Shown one piece after another: positions 16,473 through 26,567 of a stretch of 64,000 bases of DNA. Both the position numbers and the translations under genes were made by a program. The notes under the pieces are model-generated. The model was not told the DNA's origin. It did not search any database and was given only the letters and a program-made list of their open reading frames with translations. Source of the DNA: VRUE01 sp963774555 (lineage in GTDB: Bacteria; Actinomycetota; Thermoleophilia; Solirubrobacterales; 70-9); the NCBI GenBank assembly GCA_963774555.1, contig CAVZFL010000002.1, forward strand, positions 806,001 through 870,000, read 5' to 3'. The number at the start of each line of letters is the position of its first letter. The stretch's first letter is position 1.

Positions 16473-19425
16473 CGCTTCCCTCCGTGCTTGCGGCTGGCCC
16501 GCCGGTGGCCCCTGTGGTGTTTCTTGACGCAGCTGAGCCTGCCGTTGCGGTGGATCTTACGCTTGCCCACGGGGCATTTCCTCGGCCTGGCGGGGGGCAG
16601 GTTGCCGTCGCCCGAGCCGGCGCTGGCGGGGGTGGAAAGGCTTGGCTGGTTGCTGCCGGTGCCCTGGCAGGCGTCCCCTTGACAGGGCGCCTGGGTGGGC
16701 GGATCGGGGATTCCCCCCTCGACTCGCGCGTCATAGATCGAGGGGCTGCCGGGCACGTCGGCGCCGACCAGCTTCTCCCGGGTCCCGAAGAAGACGTCGT
16801 GACCGTCGGCGTCGATGCTGTAGAGGAGGCTGTCGCTTTCCCCCTGACCTGAGGAGACCAGGCTCAAGCAACCGCCGGGGCGTTCGCAGACGGGCTCGCC
16901 AGCACCCGCGGCCTTCCACTCGTAGACGTCGGTGGCGCTGTTGGCGTCTTCGGGCAGGAGGCGATCGGGGCTCTGGAAGAAGACCTCGCCTCCGTCCTCG
17001 GTCAGGTTGGCAAGTTCGGTCGTCGCATCGACGCCGCTGTTGAGGTCGGCCAGCATCGCGTCGGCGCTGGCCGGCGCGTTGCTGGGATTGCAGGAGATGC
17101 AGATGAGGCGCTCGCCGGGTGCCGAGGCGGGGTCGTAGCGGTAGATCTCGCCCTGACCTTCGTTGTCATAGGAGCTGAGCTTTGCGTGGGACTGGAAGAC
17201 GAAGACCTCGCCTCCGGGGGTGGCGCGGGTCGGAGAGCGGCCGCGCCCGAAGCCCGAGGCCGGGTTGATCGCCGCGGTCCACTCCCCCATGCTCATGTTG
17301 GCGCTTTCCCCGAAGCCGCCCTGGAAGTCGCTGGGATCCAGGATCGCGATGAAGCTCGTGGCGCCGCTCCAGGCATAGAGGTTGTGCTCGCCCGGTTCGG
17401 CCGTTTCACCGGCGTCGTTTTCCTCGCCGCCGGTGAGTGCTTCTTTGGAGCTGAAGAGGACGTGGGAGGCATCGGGCGAGACGCTGGCGAAGATCGAGTT
17501 AAGGGCGATCACGGTTGGGGGGTGGGACCCTTCGCCGGCACAGGGACCCGCGCCCGTGTCGCAGAGGTAGAGGGTCGCGGGGGTATCCCCTGAGGCGGTG
17601 GCGGCGTAGAGGACGCGCGTGCCGTCTTCGGAGATGCCGGCGAAGGTGTTGGGCGCGGCTGCGACCTCGACCGTCTCGCCGCCGCGGCGCAGGTAGAGCG
17701 TCCCTCCGGCTCGGAAGAGAACCGCCGAGCCGTCTTCGCTGGCGCCAACGTAAGCAGCATTTTCGCCGCCGCCAAAGATGGCTCCGCCCGGCGTCATTGA
17801 GAGGACCTGGGCGGTTGCATTGCCCGCCGCGCGGTCGTAAACGGCTTCGGTGCCGGCTGGGGCCGCTTCACCCTCCAGGTGGGCTTTGGAGGTGAAGATG
17901 ACGTGAGTACCGCCCGGGGAGATGTAGTGGCCTGTGGCCTGTGGATCGGTGCCGAGGGAGCCGCAGCCGACCAGCTCGAAATCGCCCTGCTGGGCTTCGG
18001 GGTTGCACCCCGAAGCGGCGGTGCCGCCGGGGGTGCGCAGGTAGACGCCACCCTCGAGGGATCCGGGGAGAGCCTCGAGGGGTTGATCCTCCAGAACGAG
18101 TAGAGCTGGTCGGAGGCGACGCTCTGCTGGTTGACGATGTGGGCGAAGTCGGGCACCGACTGGCGATAAGTGGGAGCGAAGAGCTCACTCGTCCAGCCCG
18201 CTTTCGGATGCTCACCTTCCCCCCGCCGGGCGCGGTAGCCGTCAAGCAGTCCATTGCCGTCGAAACCGGGCAACGTGCCAACGGTGAAGTAGGAGAGGCG
18301 CTCGCCGGCCTCGGAGCCGCGGGGGGGCGTCAGCCAGTTGTTGAACCCCACATCGCTCGCGCCGGAGCTGCCGACGTTGGCGGCGAGGGGAGTGAAGCCG
18401 TTGGTCTCAGCCGGGGTGACTAGCTCATAGGCGCGACAGTCAGGCAGGTTGGCGGAGAGGCCGGTGCGGTATTCGGTGTTTTCGCAGTTCTGCAGCGGAG
18501 CATGTTTCAGCGTGACCAGGGTCTGGTCTGACCCCTCGACCACCTTCGCTTCGTTTTCGGCGACGACGCGGAAGTGGTATTCGGTGCCTTCTTCGAGGCC
18601 GAGGAGGGTGGCCTGCACCTCCGTTGGGCCGGCGTCCCCGGCAAGCGATTCGACCGGGGTGCTCTGCTCGTATTCGCCTTCTTCGCTGCCGTACTCGAAG
18701 TGGTATTTCGTCGGGAGACCTGAAGGGTCGATATTTGCCCGCAGGGTCGCTTCGGTGTAGAGGACGGGGAGTGCGGTCTTGGTGGTGAGAACAGGGGGGC
18801 CGAAGAGGGCGCCGCCGCCTTCGTCGGGGGGAGATTGGCCGAATTTGTTTGCCGCCACCAGGCGGAAGCGGTAGCGCCCTTCGGGGTCGAGGCCACTGAC
18901 GTTGGCGTGCACGGGGACTGGGGCGTTGCCTTTGCCGATTTCGACTAGGCCGGGAACGCAGGGTGCTTCATCTGCTCCGGCGAAGGTTTTCCCGTTGGAT
19001 AGGTACTGGGCGTCGGTGAGGTACTCAAAGCGGCAGGCGCCGAGATCGAATCCCCTGGGGTTGACGGTGCCATTGAGGGTCGCGTTGCCGGTACCGAGAC
19101 CGCTGGCGGCCCCGGTCACGGCGAGCGGCGGCCCGCCGTAGAGGAGCGGGCCGAAGGCGGTTAGGTTGGTCCCTTCGACGGCCGGGGTGACGCTGGCGAC
19201 GTAGGTGTTGCCGTTGGCGGGATCGAATTGATCGCAGCTCGGGGTGGTGAATTCGTCAAGCGGCGGATCGTGCATCGCGCAGGCGCTGTCTGTCGCGACG
19301 TCGTACGTGAGGCTTTCGTTCAGCCCCCCCATTTCGGCGACAAATCCGCCTCCGGCGTCATACTCGCGGGCGGTCGTGCTGTCGAACTCGAGCAGGTGGC
19401 CATTTGACTGATCGACCGCGACGTA
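14167..19425 (-). repeat. Near-identical tract, copy A (~5.26 kb)
   Basis: Matches 24262-29521 with a single difference that I could find (one G missing from a G run at 18079-18082). The edges are abrupt: below 14167 and above 19425 the copies differ every few bases. This pattern fits recent gene conversion inside an older duplication. Confidence 0.8.
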
Positions 19426-21198
19426 TGGATTGGGGGCGAATTTCCCGGCCGGGCCACCGGCGCCGTTGATCTGCGCCAGCAATTCGGCCCCACTCGCACT
19501 GATGACCGAGACCAAGGAAGGATTGGAGCCGACGTAGACACTGCCATCGGCGCCATACACGGCGATCGATCCCTTTCCGTTCGGAGCCACGCCATCGCCG
19601 AAATGATCGTTTAGGAGCCCCGAGCCGTTCGCCGCCGAGTCGTATTCGTGGATATGGAAGGTCGTGGTGAGGAAGACGCGATCGTTCTCGGGGTTGACCG
19701 CGAGCGCCTTTGGGTTTTCCCCGCCGCCCGGAAAGTCGGCATAGGTCGCGATCGCCGGTTCGTGGCGGGTGTAGGTGGTACCGGCGACCGGCGGGTAGGC
19801 GCTCGGGGTGTAGTAGGTCGCTTCAGCTTCGTCGGAGAAACCGCCGACGGCGTCGACCACGTAGACCTTGCCGGTGGAATCGACGGCGAGGTCCCTGGCA
19901 TCGTTTCCGTCTTCTATCCCGTCTCCAGTAGCCCCGACCGCAATCTCGGCGCCACTGGAGTTGTAGACATGGATCTTGGCGCCGGTGCGCACGTAGACGT
20001 CACCGTGGGAGTCTGTGGTCACCGCGCTGGCCGTGGCCAGAACCCGCGAGGGGGGCTGGGGGAGCAGCGCCCGGCTCGGCGGCGCCAGCGGGGCGAAGGT
20101 CAGCAGCTTAGCCCCCGAGCCCGCACCGGCGGTGAGATAGATCGTCCCGTCGGCCGGGCCGCCGGAGCGATCGATCGCCATCGCGGTGGGTTTGGCGTCG
20201 GTGAGGCCACCGCCCGTGAACTGGTCGAGGAATTCCCCGCTGGCATCGAACTCGTCGACCGCCGTGTGGGCGTCGTCGTATACGAGGACGTGGCCGGCAG
20301 TGCAGGCCTGCTCGCCGGCTTCTTCGGCGCATTTGAATGCGGCGTTCCCGTTGCCCGGGTCGACGGCGAGATATGCGCCGGCGGGGCCGAAGCCAAGCGC
20401 CTGCTCGGGGGTCTGCGAGTTTCCGTCCTGGTTGACGCTTTCGATCGTCTTGCGCAATGTCGGCGTTGCGAAGTTGGTTTCACCACCCAGGGAAACGACG
20501 GAGCCGCTGAAGACTTGGACCCGATCTGGGCCGGCCTCGGCAACATAGAGGTGGCGATCTGACTTTTCCTCAAATACTGCCGAGACCACGTAGGTGAAGA
20601 CGGCCACCCCGCTTGCGCCGCTGAGCTGGCCGGTGGCGATGTCCGTTTCGAAGCTGCCGTCGGCTTCGTAGGTAGCTATGCGATCGCCCTCGGCAACGTA
20701 GAGGCGGTTGTCGTGGGGGTCCACCGCGATGCCCTTGGCGCTGGGACTGGAGTCGATCGTCAGCGGCGGTTCGTAGGCGGGGGTGCCGGCGAACGGATAG
20801 GCGCTCGGGTGGTACTTGACCACCGCGACTTCCCCCGCGGCTTGGTTGGAGACGTAAAGATTGCCTTTGGTATCGACAGCAAGGCCGCAGGGTTCGTGGG
20901 AATCGGGGATCGAAAGCAGATGGTTGCCGGCCGGATCGAAAACCTCGATCTTGGAGCTGCCCGCGCTGGCGACGTAGATGTCGCCTTCGGAGTCGACGGC
21001 CGTGCCGCAAGCGCGATTCAGAGCGAAGCCGGGTATAGGGTCTTCCAGCGGGCCCGAGTGAGTCGGTGGAGCCCCCAGAGCAGGCGAGCCCAGGGTAAAC
21101 AGGCACGTCACGAGCGCGATCGGCAGCGCAATGCCGCGCGCACTCAAGCGGACCCCCCCACTCTCCCGCAGTCCCTTTTGACCTGCATCTTGCCTCAA
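16469..21198 (-). pseudogene. NHL/FnIII-like/TolB-like giant secreted protein, copy A, frameshifted
   Basis: Same protein as the intact copy B (26564-31240) but one G is missing at 18079-18082 (GGGG here, GGGGG at 28174-28178). The first ~1040 codons from 21198 are in frame (signal peptide, NHL propeller repeats, FnIII-like segments); after the lesion the frame runs on to a stop at 17794 with a meaningless Ser/Pro/Arg-rich tail. The remaining ~520 codons are intact in the other frame, whose first in-frame start is at 17797. Either a real loss of the C-terminal half, a phase-variable G run, or an assembly error. The downstream 903-aa gene overlaps the lost stop, so coupling to it would also be lost. 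Confidence 0.85.
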
Positions 21199-21263
21199 TC
21201 CCCTCTGCCCATTAGGTACGACTGCCCCGGTGTCGACACTCTGTCCCTCAGTCGACCAGCCCG

Positions 21264-21292
21264 AGGATAAAGAACGTCTAGGTACCTGTCAA
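21264..21292 (-). promoter_or_regulatory. Promoter of NHL operon copy A
   Basis: Minus-strand TTGACA (21292-21287), 17-base spacer, TATCCT (21269-21264): close to consensus. The palindrome AGGTACCT (21280-21287) abuts the -35 and may be an operator. The NHL start at 21198 is about 65 bases downstream. Confidence 0.7.
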
Positions 21293-21318
21293 GTACTTAT
21301 AGATTCCCCTTAGAAAGA

Positions 21319-21352
21319 CGCAACCGCCCCAGGAACTCCCGGGGCGGTTGCG
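21319..21352 (-). terminator. Rho-independent terminator after module gene
   Basis: Perfect 12-bp stem CGCAACCGCCCC/GGGGCGGTTGCG with a 10-base loop; on the minus strand it is followed by TCTTTCT. It ends the module gene at 21395 and insulates it from the NHL promoter just beyond. Confidence 0.8.
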
Positions 21353-21394
21353 ATGTGCTCAGCTGAACGCCAGGTTGGTTGGCGCGATCAACTG

Positions 21395-22069
21395 TTAGCC
21401 GCGAACGTACAGTGCGGTTAAGGACTTGAATAATGCGTCTAATAGAGAGAATTTCGGGCAGACTCCCGATACGATTTCAACCGGGGCTCCGGCGTAGGTA
21501 ACGTGCCCTAGGCTATTCGTTCCGGCAACTAACGGGCCGGAACCGGCGCCGATCAGACCTTTGGATTCATAAACGCATTTAACGCCGAAGCAGACGACTT
21601 TCACCTTGAAACCCGTACCGCTTACTTCGGATGATTCGACACCTGTCTTTAAGACGAAAAGTAATCCGCCTTCTTCAACCGTGACTGCGCAGCCTCCTAA
21701 GCAGTTCGAGTAAACCAGACCTGTTTTTGGGACGTGAATTACGACCGGCCCATTAGATACTAATCCGGTTAACACTTCGCCTTGGATTAATGCGTTGCAT
21801 TCGATGCGAATCGGGGTTTCGAGGATTTCGCTTAACAGCGTGGCGTGCGCTAATTCGCCTTTTTCGTTCACCGAAATATAGTGCACTGCCGACACCGGGA
21901 CTACTTCTTTTTTGGCATTTAACCCTGTGCACTGTTCGCCTGTGGGATTTAATACCGAGTCCAATGTGCACAGTAAGCTGCTTTCCGCCATTGCTGACGA
22001 AGCGCCCACGAATGCCATTGCGGCTACCGCTGCGATCGCAGCGAGACCGAGCATCTTGATGAGTCTCAC
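21395..22069 (-). CDS. Secreted single cysteine-module protein
   Basis: 224 residues from a GTG at 22069 preceded by GAAGGGAG; the frame is open further up to 22147 but the signal peptide VRLIKMLGLAAIAAVAAMAF begins at this GTG exactly as in its relatives. The module carries an insertion relative to the others (CTGLNAKKEVVPVSAVHY instead of the short CxEPSxVHF) and ends DALFKSLTALYVRG. About two thirds of positions match the equivalent gene of unit 2 (31496), far less than the neighbouring genes do. It has its own promoter and terminator and sits upstream of the NHL operon. TTA leucines are frequent. Confidence 0.85.
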   Translation of the reverse strand: MRLIKMLGLAAIAAVAAMAFVGASSAMAESSLLCTLDSVLNPTGEQCTGLNAKKEVVPVSAVHYISVNEKGELAHATLLSEILETPIRIECNALIQGEVLTGLVSNGPVVIHVPKTGLVYSNCLGGCAVTVEEGGLLFVLKTGVESSEVSGTGFKVKVVCFGVKCVYESKGLIGAGSGPLVAGTNSLGHVTYAGAPVEIVSGVCPKFSLLDALFKSLTALYVRG

Positions 22070-22083
22070 TTTGTAGCTCCCTT

Positions 22084-22101
22084 CTCGGCATGGATGCCGA
22101 G
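22084..22101 (-). promoter_or_regulatory. Conserved leader hairpin
   Basis: CTCGGCA (22084-22090), loop TGGA, TGCCGAG (22095-22101), directly followed on the minus strand by the Shine-Dalgarno AAGGGAG. Confidence 0.65.
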
Positions 22102-22149
22102 CTATTGAGTTGGATCTTTGTCGTTGGCTCGATGAACGAGCCGGCAAGA

Positions 22150-22179
22150 GAGGTACCTCCCGGGTCTCTGGCTTGTCAA
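22150..22179 (-). promoter_or_regulatory. Promoter candidate of module gene (unit 1)
   Basis: Minus-strand TTGACA (22179-22174), 18-base spacer, TACCTC (22155-22150), about 80 bases before the GTG. The palindrome AGGTACCT (22151-22158) covers the -10. Confidence 0.55.
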
Positions 22180-22362
22180 AGATCCCGCCGAATTGGTCCT
22201 GAAAACCGCGTGCGTCTTTTTGGGCGTCGCGGGTTTACCCTGCATCTGCCGGGATGCGGGAACTGCGAACGCGCGGATTCGTGCGCCGCGGCAAATGGTG
22301 CGGCGGGCCGTTAAATATGGTCAGATCGGCCGCTGCTGGCCGCTAAATGAGGTGAGCTGTGC

Positions 22363-23070
22363 TCAGCCCCGCCGGCCGAGCCTGCGCTTGAGATCGCGGG
22401 CGTTGAAGGCCTGGGCGACGCGGCCGATCAGGCCGCGGCGGGCCTTGGTGTAGGGGTACCAGGTGGGCTCGCGCTTGCCGCCGAAGCGGGTGATCACGAC
22501 CGACTCGGTGCGGCAGTACTTCTTGATCCCCGGCTCGCCGTGGCGGTAGCCGATCCCCGACTGCTTCCAGCCCCCCATCGGCACGTCCATCGCCGCGTAG
22601 TTGACCAGCACGTCGTTGACGTTGACCGCGCCGCACTCGACTCGCCGCGCGACCCGCTCGGCTCGCTCCCGCTCGCCGAAGACGGAGCCGGATAGCCCGT
22701 AGCGGCTGTCGTTGGCGAGGCGCAGCGCCTCCTCGGAGTCGCGCACCTTCATCACCCCGACCACCGGGCCGAAGGTCTCGTCGCGCATCACCTTCATCGT
22801 GCTGGTCGACGTCGACCAGCACGGTCGGTTCGAAGTAATCGCCTCCACCCTCCACCCGCCTGCCGCCGGTCAGCGCCCGTGCGCCCGAGGCGACGGCGCC
22901 GTCGACATGATCCTCGACTATCGCCGTCTGGTTCGGTGAAGTCATCGCGCCCACGTCCTTGCCGTAGGACTTGCCATCGGCACCCTGGCTCAGACCAGCC
23001 ACCGCCGAGGTCAGCTTGGCGACGAACTCGTCGTAGGCGGGCTCCTCGACGTAGATCCGCTCCACCGACA
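22363..23070 (-). pseudogene. Truncated, frameshifted aldehyde dehydrogenase copy
   Basis: Nearly identical to the last ~235 codons of the intact aldehyde dehydrogenase (32436-34016). It begins at the residue after the catalytic Cys and its Met, so it has neither the active-site Cys, nor the general base Glu, nor the N-terminal part of the NAD fold. It also has one extra C at 22802 that shifts the frame; this insertion turns a near-palindrome into a perfect 24-base palindrome (22799-22822). The 5' edge at 23070/23071 is the novel joint of the tandem duplication. No function is expected. Confidence 0.9.
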
Positions 23071-23128
23071 AAGCCCAGGCGATCGCGATTCTCAGCTAGA
23101 CGCTGAACTGGTCGGTGCGATCACGCCG

Positions 23129-23773
23129 TCAGCCACGAACGTATAGCGGAGTTAAGGACTTGAATAACGCGTCTAATTTCGCGCTTTCAGGACAAGCTCC
23201 GATTAACCGTTCAACCGGCGCATTGGCGTAGGTAATGTGGCCCAAGCCGTTGGTTCCCAGTTCTAACGGGCCTAATCCATGGCCGACCGCGCTTCGGAAG
23301 TTGTAAAGGCATTTAATGCCGAAGCAAACAACTTTCACCTCAAGGCCAGTTGCTGCCACTTTAGATAATTCGACACCTTCCTTTAAGACTTCAATTACTC
23401 CGCCCGATTCCACTGTCACATTGCAATTTAAGCAGCTGGAGTAGACCAAACCTGCGGCCGCGACGTGGATTTTGACGGGCCCGTTCGTTACTAATCCAGT
23501 TAATACTGAGCCTTGTATTAACACGTTGCATTCAATGGTAACTTTACTGCCGACGACTTCGGCTAATAGTTGGGAGTGCGCTAAATTGCCACTACCGTCT
23601 ACGGAAATGAAGTGCACTTCCGACGGCTCTTTGCATTCTGCGGCCGTCGGGTTTAATACTGAGTCTAATGAGCACAATAAGCTGCTTTCCGCCATCGCGG
23701 ACGAAGCGCCTACGCATGCCATCGCGACTACCGACGCAATTGCGGCGAATCCGAGCATCTTGACGGTTCTCAT
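23129..23773 (-). CDS. Secreted single cysteine-module protein
   Basis: 214 residues from an ATG at 23773, Shine-Dalgarno AAGGGAG. Signal peptide MRTVKMLGFAAIASVVAMAC (the Cys is within the hydrophobic core, not a clear lipobox), cleavage after AMA. The module shows SSLLCSLD, IECNVL, SSCLNC, VCFGIKC, GHGLGPLE, GACPE and the common C-terminus. It follows the 900-residue gene by 91 bases and is likely the third gene of the NHL operon, as in unit 1. Rich in TTA leucine codons. Confidence 0.85.
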   Translation of the reverse strand: MRTVKMLGFAAIASVVAMACVGASSAMAESSLLCSLDSVLNPTAAECKEPSEVHFISVDGSGNLAHSQLLAEVVGSKVTIECNVLIQGSVLTGLVTNGPVKIHVAAAGLVYSSCLNCNVTVESGGVIEVLKEGVELSKVAATGLEVKVVCFGIKCLYNFRSAVGHGLGPLELGTNGLGHITYANAPVERLIGACPESAKLDALFKSLTPLYVRG

Positions 23774-23789
23774 CTTGCTGCTCCCTTCC

Positions 23790-23803
23790 CGGCAGGTGTG
23801 CCG
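23790..23803 (-). promoter_or_regulatory. Conserved leader hairpin
   Basis: CGGCA-GGTG-TGCCG just before the Shine-Dalgarno GGGAAGGGAG. The stem is one pair shorter than in the relatives. Confidence 0.6.
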
Positions 23804-23864
23804 AGTTGTTGAGTTGGATCTGAAATCGCCTTCAGGGCGAGGCAGCTTTTGCCCGCGCCTGCCG

Positions 23865-26567
23865 CTAGCGCTTCTTACCGCAGCTGGCCTTGAGCGCTGG
23901 GCGCAGGGTGCTTTTGCGCCCGTTTTGCCCGTTGAACTCGGCCGTCGCGCGGTGCTTGCCGGCGCAGATGTTGGTCGAGTTGACCAAGAGGCCCTTCTTG
24001 CCCCCCTGCATGCTCAGGGTGAAGCTGCTCACGGGGGCGTCGGGCAGCAATTCGAAGCTGGTGCGTATGCCGCCGTTTACCGAGTCGACACGCCCGGCGG
24101 CAACGACTTCCAGCGGCAGGCTGTCAGGGCCTTTCAGAGCGACGACGAGGTCGGGCAGGGGGTGGCTCGAGGAGCGCAGGTAGACCGGGCCCGAGAGCGT
24201 CTCGTCGGCAAGCGGGGTCCTGGCTGTGGCATAGCCGTAGATCGAAGCGGCTGGGCACTGATGGGCGGCGAACTGCACCCGGGTGCAGACCGTGCCGATG
24301 TGAGCCTGGTCGAGGAACTCCGAGTGAGGCAGGGCGACGGAGACCCCGGCGAGGTTGGCGTCGCCCGGGCGCTCTTTGAGCGTTGCCTGCAGGCTGGGGT
24401 GTGCGCCACGGTGGATGCCGCCGCGCAGGCGGAAGGAGAGCTTCGGCTTGAGGCCGAGGTTTGAGCAGTTGGTCGCCTCGAAAGGCGAGACGGGCTTGGC
24501 GATCGCGCCTTGGGTGGAGGTGAGAGTGGCCTCGGTCTGCTCTGGAGCACAGGAGGTCGGGTTGAGTGCGAAGCCCGGGCGGTCGAGTTCGACGTTCACC
24601 GTGCGGTAGCGCAGGGGGATGCCTTCGATGATCTGGGGCAGCGGTTCGGTCCTGGCGGTGGCCTGGGCCGTCACCGGGTCGACGTAGACCGGCGAGCGGA
24701 TCACTTCGTCGCCGAAGTCGAAGGGGCCGGCCTGGCGAGGGACGACGGCGACGATGCTTAGCGGGGCGTGCTTGTAGGGGCCGGCGAGGTAGATCGCCGT
24801 GGGGCGCTTGCCGGGCTGGGGCACCCACAACGGCGCCGGACCGGCGCCGATCGCGGCGACGACCTTGCCGATTCTCGAGGCGGCCGGGCAGGCGCCGGTT
24901 TGGGCCTCGGTCCCGTCGCAGCGGGGGATACCGGCGAAGCTCGCGGCCAGGCCCTTGGGCAGGGTGACGTCGAATGCTGCCGGGTTCTGTTCGCCGTCTT
25001 CGCGGGTCAGGGTGAAGAGGAAGGGAGAGTGCTGACCGGCGGCGGAGTTGGTGGAGCCGGCACTGAGCTTGGGCGCGAAAGCACCCAAGCCATCGCATCC
25101 TTCGTCGACACCCATCTGGGTGTCGCCTTCGGCCGGCGCGCCCCCCGACCAGGGGGTGATTTTGTAGTGGGTGAGGTAGGTGCCGCAGCTGGGCGGATTG
25201 ACCAGGGGTGCCCTGAAACCCGACTTGAACAGCAGCTTCACTTCGCGCAGCGGTGCCTGGGGGGCATCGAGGACGACCGATTCCGTTTGGCCGGTCTGCT
25301 TGTCGACGTTGAGCTGAGCGGGCAGCTTGACGTGGATGCCGAGATCGTCGGCGACGATCCAGATTCGGAAGGGGTTGCCCGGTTCGGGCTCGCGCAGGTA
25401 GATCGCTCCCTTCATCCGTCGCGAGAGCACCGGGATTTCGAATTCGGTCGAGGCCAGCTTCGAGGCGTCGGGGCATTCGGCGTCGACTCGTTCTTCGAAA
25501 TGAACCTGCTGGACGCTGCAGGTCTGGATCCCGTCGCCGACGGCGGGGTTGACGGCCAAACCCTTGGGCAGGGTGACCCTGATGTCGCGCATCTGGGCCG
25601 GTTCGAGGACTTTGACCCCGTCGGACGCCGGCAGGCGCAGGGTGACGTCAAGCCCGGTCGGGGCTCCCGCGCGATGGTTGGTCGGCTCGATCGTCAGCGC
25701 GGGACCGAAGGGCAGGTTGTTGCAGCCGGTGATCGTCGGAAAGCTCGCTTTGACTTCTCCAGCTGGGTCGAATTGCGGTTCGACCCAGCTGGAGGCGTTG
25801 ACGCCCATCGTCAGCGGCGCTCCGCAGCGAGTCGGATTGGTGAAGAAGGGCAGTGGGCGCGAGCCCGGTGGGCGGGATTCGGATACCACGCAGCCGCTGA
25901 GGGCCTCCCCCGCGGTGCAACGTTCGTTGTCGTGGCTGTGGTCGGCGGGGACGCCCCAGAAGGTCGATTCGAGCTTGACCAGCCTCGCCACTGCGGCGGC
26001 GTCGCGGACTTCGGCGACCAGGCCGTAGTCGCTCTCGGAGCGAACCCGCAGGTCGATGAAGGTGGGGAAAGTGCCGGCGATCACCCCGAGCCGCGCGACC
26101 ACGTCGCCACCGGGGGGCTGCATCATGTAGACGGGCTCGACGAAGCTGCCCAGTTCATAGGTGGCGATCCTGCTGATGCCGATCTGGGAGCCGTTGGGAC
26201 AGCCACCACCGGTGCTGAAGGTGATCAGTTCCTGGGTGGCGCACTGCTGAGGCACTCCCAGCACGTTGGGGTCGCCGATCAGCCCGGGCGGAAGGTTGAA
26301 TCGGATGTTGCGGGTGGCGGCGTAGGAATCCTTGAGGCCGCCGGCCGTGGCTTCGCTCAGGGGATCCTGCTTGACCTCGGCGTCGAGGGTGAAGTCGGGA
26401 TGCCCCCCGGCCTGGGTGCTCGAGAGGCCCGCCGCGACCGATTCGATCCCAAAGCAGGCGACGCGGGGGCTAAGTTCGCATTCTTCGGCCGCCGCGGCAC
26501 CCGGGGGCACCGCCAGGACGAGGGCCGCCAGCAGGGCTACGGCGAGAAGGCTTGCGCGCTGGATCAT
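23865..26567 (-). CDS. Large secreted repeat protein, copy B (900 aa)
   Basis: 900 residues, ATG at 26567 overlapping the NHL stop by 4 bases. Sequence and architecture as copy A at 13761: signal peptide, four CPxxS units and a basic C-terminal end, here KASCGKKR. Differences from copy A that I can see are confined to the last ~100 residues (for example GYATAR for GYATAK, VALKG for VALRG, KHRATA for KHLATA, a shorter tail). This copy is in an intact operon behind the intact NHL gene. Function unknown; no catalytic motif. Confidence 0.85.
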   Translation of the reverse strand: MIQRASLLAVALLAALVLAVPPGAAAAEECELSPRVACFGIESVAAGLSSTQAGGHPDFTLDAEVKQDPLSEATAGGLKDSYAATRNIRFNLPPGLIGDPNVLGVPQQCATQELITFSTGGGCPNGSQIGISRIATYELGSFVEPVYMMQPPGGDVVARLGVIAGTFPTFIDLRVRSESDYGLVAEVRDAAAVARLVKLESTFWGVPADHSHDNERCTAGEALSGCVVSESRPPGSRPLPFFTNPTRCGAPLTMGVNASSWVEPQFDPAGEVKASFPTITGCNNLPFGPALTIEPTNHRAGAPTGLDVTLRLPASDGVKVLEPAQMRDIRVTLPKGLAVNPAVGDGIQTCSVQQVHFEERVDAECPDASKLASTEFEIPVLSRRMKGAIYLREPEPGNPFRIWIVADDLGIHVKLPAQLNVDKQTGQTESVVLDAPQAPLREVKLLFKSGFRAPLVNPPSCGTYLTHYKITPWSGGAPAEGDTQMGVDEGCDGLGAFAPKLSAGSTNSAAGQHSPFLFTLTREDGEQNPAAFDVTLPKGLAASFAGIPRCDGTEAQTGACPAASRIGKVVAAIGAGPAPLWVPQPGKRPTAIYLAGPYKHAPLSIVAVVPRQAGPFDFGDEVIRSPVYVDPVTAQATARTEPLPQIIEGIPLRYRTVNVELDRPGFALNPTSCAPEQTEATLTSTQGAIAKPVSPFEATNCSNLGLKPKLSFRLRGGIHRGAHPSLQATLKERPGDANLAGVSVALPHSEFLDQAHIGTVCTRVQFAAHQCPAASIYGYATARTPLADETLSGPVYLRSSSHPLPDLVVALKGPDSLPLEVVAAGRVDSVNGGIRTSFELLPDAPVSSFTLSMQGGKKGLLVNSTNICAGKHRATAEFNGQNGRKSTLRPALKASCGKKR

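Larger units (their letters stand above)
13000..23070 (-). repeat. Tandem duplication, unit 1 (~10.1 kb)
   Basis: Contains, in transcription order, the ALDH 3' part, a module gene, the NHL gene, the 903-residue gene and a module gene. The same order recurs in 23071-33140 at an offset of about 10.1 kb. The upper edge is sharp: homology to the intact ALDH gene stops at 23070, and 23071 onward is the 3' tail of the next unit's module gene. The lower edge near 13000 is approximate. Confidence 0.8.

Noticed and set aside
16469..17797. The 442-codon frame as an independent gene
   Set aside because: It starts internally after the frameshift and equals the C-terminal part of the intact NHL protein; it is a pseudogene fragment.
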